NCBI RefSeq assembly: GCF_007595705.1
Contig: NZ_NISY01000009.1
Coordinates: 186,001-250,000 of the forward strand
Origin: Streptomyces sp. SAJ15
GTDB taxonomy: Bacteria; Actinomycetota; Actinomycetes; Streptomycetales; Streptomycetaceae
Reading direction: 5' to 3'
DNA length: 64,000 nucleotides
The notes beneath the pieces are model-generated. The model did not search any database and was not told the origin of the DNA. It worked only from the letters and a program-made list of their open reading frames with translations. Numbering within the stretch: the stretch's first letter is position 1; each line of letters opens with the position of its first letter. The position numbers and the translations under genes are program-made. Shown piece by piece: positions 26,728 to 36,000 of the stretch.

Positions 26728-28521
26728 TCAGGCCGGTCCGGCCAGGTCCTGGACCCACACCGTGCCGTCGGGGCCGGACACGGCGGCGACACCGGTATCC
26801 CGGTAGCGGCAGTTCAGCATGTTCTCCTGGTGGTACGAGCCGTCCATCCACTGCTCGACGGCCGCGGCCGGCTCGGGGCTGCCCTGGGCCAGGTTCTCGG
26901 CCCAGGACGACCACGCGTACCCGGCCGCCGAGATCCGCGCGTCGGGCTGGGTGCCCTCGGGGCTCGCATGGTCGAAGTAGCCGCGGGCCACCATGTCGCG
27001 CGCGTGCTTGCGGGCGGCCTCGCTCAGCCGCGGGTCGATACGGAGCGGGCCACAACCTGCCTGCGCCCGCCGGGCGTTGACCAGGCTGGTGAGCCGCTCC
27101 TCCGCGGAGGCGGGCGTGGGCTTCGGGGTCGGGGTGGGGCGGGGCTTGGGCTTCGCCTTCGTCGCGGCCGGTGTGGGCTTCGGCTTCGGTGTCGCGGTCT
27201 TGGAGGGGCGAGGGCTGGTGCTGGGTTTGGCGGCCGTGGTCCTGGCCGGTGTCGCGGAGTGCTGCGGAGCCGCCACCGGGGCACGCTCGGCCGGGCGCTC
27301 GTTGACCGGCCACAGCAGAGCGAGCAGCACACCGCCGATCACTCCGCCGCCGACGACCACCGCGGACGCCTTGAGCCGGCCGCCACCGGACGCGGCGTGG
27401 ACGGCCGGGCTTCCGTCGGCCGGGGCTCCGTCGAGTGTGGCCCCGGTGGGCGTGGCCCCGGTGCCCCCGATGGATGACGCCCCGTCGGTGGCGGGCCCCG
27501 TGGGCGTGGCCCCGTCGGTCGCGTTCCCGATGGGCGGGATGCCGTCCGGCGTGGTTCCCGTGGGCGTCACCCCGTCGGTCGCGGGCCCCGCGGGCGGGGT
27601 GCCGTCCGTCGCGGCCCCGGCGTGGGTCGGAACCCCGCCGTGGGTCGGGGCCCCGGCCGGGACGGGGGCGCCCGCGAGGTCCGCCGACGGCAGCGTCGTC
27701 TGTTGGGCCGCCAGCGCGGTCGGGTCGGACAGGCCGGGTGGGAAGCCGAAACCGAGGCCGGTGACCGGGACGACCAGCGCCATGCCCACCAACAGCCCTT
27801 CGGCGGGGACGAGGTTGGACCAGTGGCCGGAGCAGGCTACGCAGGCGCGGGCGTGACGCGCGATGCGCTTACGCCACACCGGCTGGGGGCGGCCGTCCCA
27901 GGGGGCGATCAGGGAGGCCAGTTCGGCGCAGCGGGGCTCGGTGGCGAGCGCGCGTACCACCACCCTGCCCACTTCGAGCTGGGTCTTCATGCGTTTGACG
28001 CGTACGGCGGTGTGTTGTGGGGTGACACCCAGGGCCACCGCCAGTTCCGCGCGGGTCAGCCCGCCCGCCGCCTCCTGCCACCACAGCGCCAGCAGGTCGC
28101 GGTCATCGTCGTCCAGCCAGCGGGTGGCCTCGGCGACCTCGCGGCGCTGGCCGGACAGGCCGAGTCGGAGGATCGTCAGGTCGACGAAGTCGCCGGTGGG
28201 GTCGGGGGTCTCCGTCACCTTGTCGAGGGAGGCGGCGGCCGCCTGCTGTCGGTCGGTCCAGCGGCGGCGTATCTGGTTCATCGCTATCGCGACCAGCCAG
28301 GACCGGAAGCTGGACGGCTCGCGCAGGCCGGCGAGTCCGTCGAGCGCGCGGAACATCGTCTCCTGCACCACGTCGTCCACGTCCGCGTGGCCGTCCAGAG
28401 CCCGGCCGACGATGTTGTAGACGAGCGGGAGGTACTCGGCGACCAGCCGCTCCCGCGCCCGCTGGTCGCCGGCCTGCGCCGCGGTCACCAGGTCCGGTGT
28501 GTATGCGTTGTCCCTGTGCAT
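26728..28521 (-). CDS. ECF sigma factor fused to zinc-finger-like motif, membrane helix and CAP domain
   Basis: 597 residues. Region 2 (about 20-95: LVAEYLPLVYNIVGRALDGH, VDDVVQETMFRALDGL) and region 4 (about 130-190: LTRAELAVALGVTPQHTAVRVK) make an ECF-type sigma factor. H-A-R-A-C-V-A-C near residue 222 has the H-x3-C-x2-C spacing of zinc-binding anti-sigma (ZAS) domains. A hydrophobic stretch (GLLVGMALVVPVTGLGFGF), a Thr/Pro/Gly/Asp repeat region (ATDGVTPTG-type), a clear helix (ASAVVVGGGVIGGVLLALLW, about 388-407) and a C-terminal CAP domain follow. The start at 28521 has GAGGAAA about 10 bp upstream. It looks like a one-protein envelope sensor and regulator, and proteolytic release of the sigma part would be needed (inference). 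Confidence 0.88.
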   Translation of the reverse strand: MHRDNAYTPDLVTAAQAGDQRARERLVAEYLPLVYNIVGRALDGHADVDDVVQETMFRALDGLAGLREPSSFRSWLVAIAMNQIRRRWTDRQQAAAASLDKVTETPDPTGDFVDLTILRLGLSGQRREVAEATRWLDDDDRDLLALWWQEAAGGLTRAELAVALGVTPQHTAVRVKRMKTQLEVGRVVVRALATEPRCAELASLIAPWDGRPQPVWRKRIARHARACVACSGHWSNLVPAEGLLVGMALVVPVTGLGFGFPPGLSDPTALAAQQTTLPSADLAGAPVPAGAPTHGGVPTHAGAATDGTPPAGPATDGVTPTGTTPDGIPPIGNATDGATPTGPATDGASSIGGTGATPTGATLDGAPADGSPAVHAASGGGRLKASAVVVGGGVIGGVLLALLWPVNERPAERAPVAAPQHSATPARTTAAKPSTSPRPSKTATPKPKPTPAATKAKPKPRPTPTPKPTPASAEERLTSLVNARRAQAGCGPLRIDPRLSEAARKHARDMVARGYFDHASPEGTQPDARISAAGYAWSSWAENLAQGSPEPAAAVEQWMDGSYHQENMLNCRYRDTGVAAVSGPDGTVWVQDLAGPA

Positions 28522-28978
28522 GATGTCGTTTCCTCGCCCACTGCCGTTCGACCCCCGTCGTCCGGAGACCTCTCGACATCGGCCGGATGACAGAAACTGA
28601 TGAAAGTCGCGCCGATCGCCGACTTGGCATGGCCACTTCCCCCAGTGGGTCAGGGACTCTACCCCACGGCCTCTCCGCCCTCTCAGCCCCCGTGACCTGG
28701 GACGCGCGCCGCGCGACTCGGCGTCATCCGCGAATGGGGCGTGGGTCGGACATCTCGACGCCCGCCGCACGGTCGCCATCGCAGGGACATCGCACCCGGC
28801 GTGGTCCCGAGCGGCCGGAAACCACCCGTTTCGACCGACTCTTCGCACGAACCCGAGTCACCCCATTTCATGCCTGAATACACCCACCCCGCCACATCCG
28901 GCTTTAGGGGGCGTTGCGGGCTGGGAAGGCACCAGGGTTCGCCCCTGCGGCCGCCGACCTGACGAGCCGTCACAATGC
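28522..28978. other. Gene-poor region upstream of the sigma-CAP gene
   Basis: No gene is supported on either strand; candidate frames have no ribosome sites or family features. It should contain the promoter of the sigma-CAP gene (left part). Confidence 0.45.
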
Positions 28979-29118
28979 TTCGACCGCGTCGTCTCGCTCG
29001 AGTCCGCCATGCACTACCGCCCGCGCACGCGGTTCTTCGCGGAGGCGTTCCGGGTGTTACGGCCCGGCGGCGTGCTGGCGACCGCGGACGTCGTGCCGAT
29101 GCCGGGGACGCGCGCCGC
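28979..29118 (+). pseudogene. Relic of a class I methyltransferase
   Basis: One frame reads FDRVVSLESAMHYRPRT then RFFAEAFRVLRPGG and VLATADVVPMPG. This is the post-motif II to motif III core of small-molecule methyltransferases (family pattern: FD.V..LES..H...R..FL.EA.RVLRPGG.L...D). Neither the SAM-binding N-terminal half nor the C-terminal part is present around it, and the frame runs into unrelated sequence after about 29120. It is a deletion remnant next to the SDR gene that follows. Confidence 0.7.
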
Positions 29119-29190
29119 CGAAGGTGGTGGTGACAGGACCAGGATTAGCCGACCCTGTCAACGGCGCGGGGCTCGTTCGAAGATCACGAC

Positions 29191-30057
29191 ATGAAGCGAT
29201 TCGCAGACAAGACCGTCCTGATCACCGGCGGCACCAGCGGCATCGGGTTCGCCACCGCCCGCCGACTGCTCGACGAAGGCGCGTACGTCGTCATCACCGG
29301 ACGCCACGAGACGCGCCTGGACGCGGCCCTGGCCCGCCTCGACGCCGCGCCGGAACGAGTCCTCGCGGTCCGCGCGGACGTGGCCTCCCTCGCCGATCTC
29401 GACAGGCTCATGGAGCGCGTCGACGCCTGGCGCGGCGGCATCGACGCGGTGTTCGCCAACGCCGGGGTCGGGGTCTTCAAGCCGAGCGAGGAGATGACCG
29501 AGGCCGACTTCGACCACACCGTCGACGTCAACTTCAAGGGCGTCTTCTTCACCGTCACCAAGGCGCTGCCGCTGCTCCGGGACCGCGCTTCCATCGTCCT
29601 CAACGCCTCCTGGACGCTGCACCGCGGGCTGTCCGTCGCATCCGTCTACTCCGCCAGCAAGGCCGCGGTGCACAACCTCGCCCGCACCCTGGGCGCCGAA
29701 CTCGCCCCGCGCGGCATCCGGATCAACTCGGTGAGCCCCGGCTACATCGACACCGAGATGTACCGCGAGTTCAACACCGATCCCGAGGTGGAGGCCCGTA
29801 TCGTCGCCGACATCCCGCTGGGTGCCCTCGGCCACGCCGAGGAGGTCGCGTCCGCCGTGGCCTTCCTGGCCTCGTCCGACGCCTCCTACATCACCGGTCA
29901 GGACCTGGTCATCGACGGTGGAGTCCTCGGTTCCGTCCCGTCCCAGGACCCATCCGAGGACCCGTCCCAGGACGCGGCGCAGGACGCGGCGCAGAACCCG
30001 GCCTCGCCCCCGTCCCAGACCCCGGACCCGGACCCGGCCTCGGCCTCGGCGAGTTAA
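29191..30057 (+). CDS. Short-chain dehydrogenase/reductase with repetitive C-terminal tail
   Basis: 288 residues. Classical SDR core: LITGGTSGIGFATA, NAGVGVF, catalytic Ser in LNASWTLHRG and YSASK, SPGYIDTEMY, and the C-terminal signature GQDLVIDGGVLG near residue 247. Family members normally end there, but this protein continues for about 38 residues of Asp/Gln/Ser/Pro repeats (SQDPSEDPSQDAAQDAAQ...), apparently from expansion of GACCC/CAGGACGCGG units. The tail is probably disordered. The start ATG follows the methyltransferase relic by about 70 bp. Substrate unknown. Confidence 0.9.
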   Translation: MKRFADKTVLITGGTSGIGFATARRLLDEGAYVVITGRHETRLDAALARLDAAPERVLAVRADVASLADLDRLMERVDAWRGGIDAVFANAGVGVFKPSEEMTEADFDHTVDVNFKGVFFTVTKALPLLRDRASIVLNASWTLHRGLSVASVYSASKAAVHNLARTLGAELAPRGIRINSVSPGYIDTEMYREFNTDPEVEARIVADIPLGALGHAEEVASAVAFLASSDASYITGQDLVIDGGVLGSVPSQDPSEDPSQDAAQDAAQNPASPPSQTPDPDPASASAS

Positions 30058-30128
30058 CTGACGCATCGTCGGCCACGGGGGCCGTCGCCCACCAGGCGAG
30101 GGACCGTGGGAACTTCGCACTCAGGGTG

Positions 30129-30157
30129 GCCTGAGGGACGGCGACCGCCGCCCTCAG
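30129..30157. terminator. Hairpin between convergent SDR and HAD genes
   Basis: CCTGAGGG and CCCTCAGG form an 8-bp stem extended by CGGC/GCCG pairing inside the 13-base interior. It lies in the 111-bp gap between two genes that end towards each other and probably serves both. Confidence 0.5.
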
Positions 30158-30168
30158 GGCCCGCCTCG

Positions 30169-31035
30169 CTACCCGGCGAGGGTCCGCGGCGCTACGACGG
30201 CGTCCGGCACGGCCACGCCGCCGTCCCGCCCCGCGAACAGCCGCTCTAGGACCACGGCCACCCCGTCCTCGTCGTTGCACGGCGCCACCTCGTGCGCGAC
30301 GTCCCGCAGGTCGGGGTGGGCGTTGCCCATCGCCACGCCGTACCCGGCCCAGGTCAGCAGCGGGATGTCGTTCGGCATGTCGCCGAAGGCGACGGTCTCC
30401 GACGGTCCGAAGCCCAGCCGCTCGGCGGCCTTCTGCAGCCCGGACGCCTTGGTGGTTCCGGCGGGCAGCACCTCGACCAGACCCTTCTCCGAGTGGGTGA
30501 CCGACACCTCGGCCCCGCCGATCCGCCGCGCCGTCGCGGCCACCACCTCATCCGGCAGCTCCCGGTGGCGCAGCAACACCTTCTCGATGGGCTCGGCCCA
30601 CAGTTCGTCGCGATGCCGCACCGTTCCCCAGCCGGGCCGGGCCGCGTCGGCGAAGTCCGGGGTGACGACGAAGCGGTTGACGGGCGCGGCGGTGACCACC
30701 GCCAGTTCCAGTCGGACCCCGCCGAGTGCCTCCTGCGTCCGGTCCACCACCGAGCGCGCCAGACCTCGATCGAGCGCGGCGCTGGTGAGTATCCGGTCGG
30801 CGGTGGCGTCGTACAGCTGTGCGCCCTGACCGCACACGGCGAGACCCTGGTACCCGATCGCGGTGAGGACCGGACGGCAGGAGGCGGCGGAGCGCCCGGT
30901 GACCACCAGATGGCGCGCACCGGCTTCGACGGCCAGCGCGAGCGCGGCTCGAGTGCGCGTCGAAACGGTCCGGTCCGACCGCAGCAGGGTGCCGTCCAGG
31001 TCGGTCGCCACGACCCGGAACCGTGCCCGCGTCAC
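30169..31035 (-). CDS. HAD-superfamily phosphatase, Cof/IIB type
   Basis: 288 residues from a GTG at 31035. Motif I DLDGTLLRSD carries the two catalytic Asp, motif II is VVTGRSA, motif III Lys lies in TTKASGLQKA and motif IV is FGDMPNDIPLL. The central cap is of type IIB. Such enzymes dephosphorylate sugar phosphates, nucleotides or cofactors in the cytosol. A longer reading frame upstream of the GTG is Arg-rich and lacks similarity, so it was not used. Confidence 0.92.
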   Translation of the reverse strand: MTRARFRVVATDLDGTLLRSDRTVSTRTRAALALAVEAGARHLVVTGRSAASCRPVLTAIGYQGLAVCGQGAQLYDATADRILTSAALDRGLARSVVDRTQEALGGVRLELAVVTAAPVNRFVVTPDFADAARPGWGTVRHRDELWAEPIEKVLLRHRELPDEVVAATARRIGGAEVSVTHSEKGLVEVLPAGTTKASGLQKAAERLGFGPSETVAFGDMPNDIPLLTWAGYGVAMGNAHPDLRDVAHEVAPCNDEDGVAVVLERLFAGRDGGVAVPDAVVAPRTLAG

Positions 31036-31605
31036 CGGGCGAACCGGTCGCGGTCGTGCCCGTCGCCGTCCAGTACTCTCTCGACGCGACCGGCACCGAA
31101 ACCGTGCGAGTCGAGCAGCGTCTTGCGGAATAAGCGGAATAACACGTCGGATCCCCTCACCGTACGGGTCGCGCCGGAGGGTCCGACGCGACGCGATCAA
31201 GGAACCCTAACAACCTGACGACCGCGCGCGATTCGGCCGCCGTCGGCCATGACATCCGACGTGCGAGTACACACGGGCGGCCTTTCTCCTCCGCCGGGAC
31301 ACCGTCTTCGGTAGGGGTGAGATGGGGGGCGGACGGAGGCGGGGAACGCCGACACCCGCGGAACCCACGCGTCGGGGCGCGGTGGTGTGCTCCCAGCGCT
31401 CGTGACGACCGGATTGCCCCACAGAGCCGCTGAGCGTGTCATGGAAGGGCACGTGTCGGAAGGGCACGTGTCACGGACCGTGCCCTTCGCGTCCGGGACC
31501 CCGGCCTGCCACCACTTCACCGGGGAGGAGTGACGAGGAGTGCGGAAGCGCGGCTTCGTGGCCACTCGCTCCGGGCGTGACACATGGCCGGAGGAAGGAA
31601 GAGTC
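31036..31605. other. Intergenic region upstream of the Rieske gene
   Basis: No credible gene. It carries the promoter of the leftward HAD gene and the leader of the rightward Rieske gene. A direct repeat GGAAGGGCACGTGTC occurs twice at 31443-31473, and the second copy is the left arm of the hairpin 31459-31488. Confidence 0.5.
31459..31488. promoter_or_regulatory. Inverted repeat in the Rieske gene leader
   Basis: GAAGGGCACG and CGTGCCCTTC are perfect 10-base arms around a 10-base interior, and the left arm is duplicated upstream. It is either a terminator-like or attenuator structure or an operator containing CACGTG. Confidence 0.4.
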
Positions 31606-32715
31606 ATGAAGTCGATGCCGACCGCGACCCATCGCTACCCCAACGGCTGGTTCCCCGTCGCCTGCGGCGACGAGGTGACACCTGGTCGGATCTTCACCGG
31701 ACGGCTCGCCGGTGAGGACGTCGTCGTCTACCGCACGCGCCGCGGCCGACTGCGCGCCGTCCACCCGTACTGTCCGCACCTGGGCGCCCACCTCGGTCAC
31801 GGTGGGCGTGTGGACGGCGAGACCATCGTCTGTCCCTTCCACGGCTTCTCCTTCGGCCCTGCGGGCAATTGCGTGCGTACGCCCTACGGGCAGCCTCCGC
31901 CCCGGGCCTCCCTGACCCATGTCCCCGTCATCGAAGCCAACGGCCTGGTCTTCGCGTGGCATCACGAGAGCGGCGCCGCTCCGACCTGGGAGCCCGTGAC
32001 GCTCCCCAGCGAAGGGTTCACCAAGCCGACCACGTTCCAGATCACCTCCGCCGGCCACCCGCACGACCTCGTCGAGAACCTCATCGACGTCGGGCACTTC
32101 GGGCCCGTGCACAACACGAAGATCAACCTGGTGTCGACGGTGCCCGAGGGCCCGTTCGTGAAGGTGGTCGTGGACTTGTCGGGGGTCGAGGAGCTCGGGT
32201 TCTTCAAGGAGCGGGGCCTGCACCGGCTCGGGTCGCTCAAGGAGGTCCGTGGACAGGCGGAGTTCACCTGCAGCGGCGTCGGGATCGTCTCCTCTCTGGT
32301 GTCGGTTCCGGAACTCGGCGTCCAGCTGGCACAGGTCGCGGCGCTCACACCGGAGGATCCCGGTCGGATGCGTCTCAGGCTGACGACCTCCACTCGTATC
32401 GAATCGCGCATGGGGGCGGCACTCGCGCCGGCCCTCTCCCTCCTGGTTCGCTTCATCACCAAGAGGCAGGTGAAGCAGGACTATGAGATCTGGGCGAACC
32501 GACGGCCGGTCGAACGCCCGAAGATCGCGACGGGCGACGGGCCCATCATGCTCATCCGACGCTGGGCCCAGCAGTTCTACGAGTCCGCCGACGCGGAGGC
32601 GGGGAACACACCGGAACGCGCGGGAACACGACGCGCCGCCGCAGCCACGATCACATCCACGGGAAGCAACGGACGCGCCCGTCATGATGCGCCCGCCGCA
32701 CGGAACGAGCGCTGA
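31606..32715 (+). CDS. Rieske [2Fe-2S] non-heme iron oxygenase
   Basis: 369 residues from the ATG at 31606, preceded by GAGGAAGGAAG; the frame extends upstream to a GTG at 31540 without a site. The Rieske cluster ligands are CPHLGAH and CPFHGF (Cys-x-His ... Cys-x2-His). The mononuclear iron site is the ENLIDVGHFGPVH element (acidic-x2-His-x4-His type). It belongs to the KshA/RedG-like terminal oxygenase group, needing a separate ferredoxin/reductase. Its place at the edge of the PKS locus suggests oxidative tailoring or cyclisation of the polyketide, though it is separated from the PKS genes by two terminators and points toward them. The C-terminal 30 residues are low-complexity. Confidence 0.88.
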   Translation: MKSMPTATHRYPNGWFPVACGDEVTPGRIFTGRLAGEDVVVYRTRRGRLRAVHPYCPHLGAHLGHGGRVDGETIVCPFHGFSFGPAGNCVRTPYGQPPPRASLTHVPVIEANGLVFAWHHESGAAPTWEPVTLPSEGFTKPTTFQITSAGHPHDLVENLIDVGHFGPVHNTKINLVSTVPEGPFVKVVVDLSGVEELGFFKERGLHRLGSLKEVRGQAEFTCSGVGIVSSLVSVPELGVQLAQVAALTPEDPGRMRLRLTTSTRIESRMGAALAPALSLLVRFITKRQVKQDYEIWANRRPVERPKIATGDGPIMLIRRWAQQFYESADAEAGNTPERAGTRRAAAATITSTGSNGRARHDAPAARNER

Positions 32716-32758
32716 CCCCCACCACTCCCCCCCTGGCCCGTCACCGTCCAGGACCCGT

Positions 32759-32807
32759 GAACGGCCCGCTCACCGCCACGCGTCTCTCGGCGGTGAGCGG
32801 GCCGTTC
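32759..32807 (+). terminator. Strong hairpin after the Rieske gene
   Basis: A perfect 19-bp inverted repeat (32759-32777 with 32789-32807) and an 11-base loop, 43 bp after the stop. It is one of the strongest structures in the window. Confidence 0.85.
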
Positions 32808-32923
32808 GCCATGACGGGAGTGAATCGGGGAACCCGTGGGCACTCCCCCTCCCACGACCGAACAACGACCGACGACCGACGACCGACACGAAAGCCGAAA
32901 CGACAGCCGAATGACAGCCGAAA

Positions 32924-32953
32924 CGAAAGGAGCCGGCGAACCGGCTCCTTTCG
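32924..32953 (-). terminator. Hairpin at the end of the PKS operon
   Basis: A perfect 13-bp stem CGAAAGGAGCCGG / CCGGCTCCTTTCG with a 4-base CGAA loop, 65 bp beyond the stop of the leftward PKS gene. The preceding 32859-32925 holds short CGACCGACGA and AGCCGAAACG iterations. Confidence 0.8.
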
Positions 32954-33017
32954 TACGGACGCGCGACGGCGCCGCCGCGTGTCGGGATCGGCTTCCGTGC
33001 GCCGTCCACCCGACCGT

Positions 33018-36000
33018 TCAGCCGCCCCCGTCCCCGCCCACCTCCGCACGGTGATGGTGCCGTGTCCGTGTGGTGGCATGGGAACTCGCCACGTCCTCGC
33101 GGCGCGACGCGGACTCGGCCAGCATGGTGCGGAGCAGCCGACGGGCCTGCTCCCGGAGTGCCTCCTCCGTCTTCGCGGAGAGCACCCACGGCAGCACGTC
33201 CGGAGCGAGCACCGCCGCCCGGTCCGGTTCCTCGACCGTGGGGGCGTCGGGCTCCGGCGGTGCCTGCTCCAGGATCACGTGGGCGTTGGTGCCGCTGATG
33301 CCGAAGGACGACACGCCGGCCCTGCGCACCCGTCCGTTCCGCGGCCAGGCCCTCGGTTCGTCGAGCAGCCTGACCGCGCCGGAGGACCAGTCCACGTACG
33401 GCGAGGGACTGTCGGCGTACAGCGTCCGCGGGAGCGCCCCGTGGCGGAGCGCCTCCACCATCTTGATCACACCGGCCACACCGGCCGCGGCCTGGGTGTG
33501 GCCGATGTTGGACTTCAGCGACCCCAGCCACAGCGGCCGGTCGGCGGGGCGGCCCTGCCCGTAAGCCGACAGCAGCGCCTGCGCCTCGATGGGATCGCCC
33601 AGCCTGGTGCCCGTCCCATGCGCCTCCACCACATCGACGTCCGAAGCCGACACCCCCGCATTCGCCAACGCCTCCTGGATCACCCTCCGCTGCGACGGCC
33701 CGTTGGGCGCCGACAGACCATTGCTGGCACCATCCTGGTTGACCGCCGATCCCCGCACCAGCGCGAGCACCGGATGGCCGTTGCGCCGGGCGTCGGACAG
33801 CCGTTCCAGCAGCAGCATGCCCACGCCCTCGGCGAGGCCGAAACCATCGGCCCCGGCACCGAACGCCTTGCACCGGCCGTCGGGAGCCAAAGCGCCCTGC
33901 CGGGAGAACTCCACGAACATGCCCAGCGTGGACATGACGGTCGCCCCTCCGGCGAGCGCCAGCCCGCACTCGCCCCGCCGCAGCGCCTGGACGGCCAGGT
34001 GCAGTCCCACCAGGGACGAGGAGCACGCGGTGTCGACGGTGATCGCCGCCCCCTCCAGCCCCAGGGTGAAGGCCAGCCGGCCGGACGCGACGCTGCCGGT
34101 GTTGCCGGTCAGCAGATGACCGCCGGCTTCGGAGCCCTCGTCCAGACGGGGGCCGTAGTCCATGGTCATCGCGCCGACGAACACCCCGGTCCGGCTGCCC
34201 CGCAGCGACGGCACGTCGATCCCCGCCCGCTCGATCGCCTCCCAGGAGGTCTCCAGCAGCAGTCGCTGCTGCGGGTCCATCGCCAGCGCCTCCCGCGGCG
34301 AGATGCCGAAGAACGCGGCGTCGAACTGGTCCACGTCGTGCAGGAATCCCGCTTCCCGCTGGTAGTAGCGACCCTGGGCGGTCGGTTCGGGGTGGTACGC
34401 CCCGGCGACGTCCCAGCCGCGGTTGTCCGGGAACGCCGTCACGGCGTCCGTGCCGTCGGCGACCAGCCGCCACAGTTCCTCGGGACTGGACACACCTCCG
34501 GGGTAGCGGCACGCCATTCCCACGATCGCCACCGGATCAGCCGTATCGGTGACGACCGCCCGCACCGGCTCCCTGACGGTGTCCGGGCCGACGCCCGTCA
34601 GTTCGGCAGAGAGGAAGTCCGCCAGCGTCTCCGGAGTCGGATGGTCGAACACCACCGTGGCCGGCAGCGACAGACCCGCCGCCGCGCCGATCCGGTTCCG
34701 CAGTTCCACCGCCGTCACGGAGTCCAGGCCCAGCTCGGCGAAGGAGACGGACCACCGGCCCTCGGGCACCGCGCCCGGCCGACCCAGCACCGCCGCCACC
34801 TCCCGCCCCACCAGCGCCCGGAGCGCCGCGCGCCGCTCGCGCGCCGACAACCCGGCCAGCCGGTCCCGCGGCGAAATCCCGGCCGGCCCGCTCGTGGGCT
34901 CGCTCGCCGGGCCCGGCTCGAGGGGCAGCTCGACGGCACATCCGCCGTGTTCGGCGAGGACCGCTTCCCAGTCGGCGGCGACACCGTGGGCGCACAGTTC
35001 GCCGAGCGAGGTGAGAAACCGCGCGGCGCCGCCCTGGTCGCGGCGCAGCGTCCCACAGACCAGGGCGCGGCCGCCGCGTGCCTCCACGCATGCCTGCATC
35101 GCGGAGGTGAGTACGGTGTGCGGGCTGACCTCCAGCAGGATCCCGTACCCGTCCCGCAGCACGGCCTGGGCGGCCTGCTCGAACCGTACGGTGTTACGCA
35201 GGTTGCGACACCAGTAGTCGGCGTCGAGCCGCGGGGCCGGGAGCAGCTCGCCGTGGAGGGCCGAGTAGTACGGGACCCTCGCCGTGCGCGACCGGATCGG
35301 CTCCAGGTCCGCGCGCAGCCGCGGGACGATGTCGTCGACCTGCGGGGAGTGCGCGGCGAGCCCCACCGCGATCTTCCGGGCACGCACGCCCACGGCGGGG
35401 AGCGCCGACAGCAGTTCCTCCGCGGCCGTGGCGTCGCCGGAGACGATCAGCGAGCCGGGGCCGTTGACTGCGGCGATCACCAGGCGACCACCCCAGCGGT
35501 CCAGCAACGGCTCGACCTCGTCGGCGGACGCCAGAACCGAGATCATCTCCCCGCGCCCCGCCAGCGTCGCCTGCGCCTGGCTCCACAGCGCGACCACCCG
35601 GGCGGAGTCCTCCAGCGAGAGGGCGCCGGAGACGGCGGCCGCGGCCACCTCACCCATGCTGTGGCCGAGCACCGCGTCCGGCCGAACGCCGTAGTCCTCC
35701 CACAGTGCCGCCAGGGACACCATCACGGCGAACAGCACGGGCTGGACGACATCCACCCGCTCCATGCCCGGTGCGCCGGGGGCGCCGCGTACCACATCCA
35801 TCAGGGACCAGTCGGTGAACGTCTCAAGCGCCTGGGCGCAGTCGTCCATCCGACCACGGAACACCTTCGAGAAGCCGAGCAGTTCCTCCCCCATGCCCGG
35901 CCACTGGGCGCCCTGCCCGGGGAACACAAACGCCACCGGGCCTCCGGCGCCCTCACCCTCGACCAGTCCGGGCGCCCCGCGGCCCTCGGCGAGCGCCGCC

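Noticed and set aside
31036..31200. Arg-rich N-terminal extension of the HAD phosphatase
   Set aside because: Extension has no similarity to the family; the GTG at 31035 places the DLDGT motif at the usual distance from the start.
31540..31605. Upstream GTG start for the Rieske protein
   Set aside because: No ribosome site there, whereas the ATG at 31606 has GAGGAAGGAAG and begins next to the conserved N-terminus.
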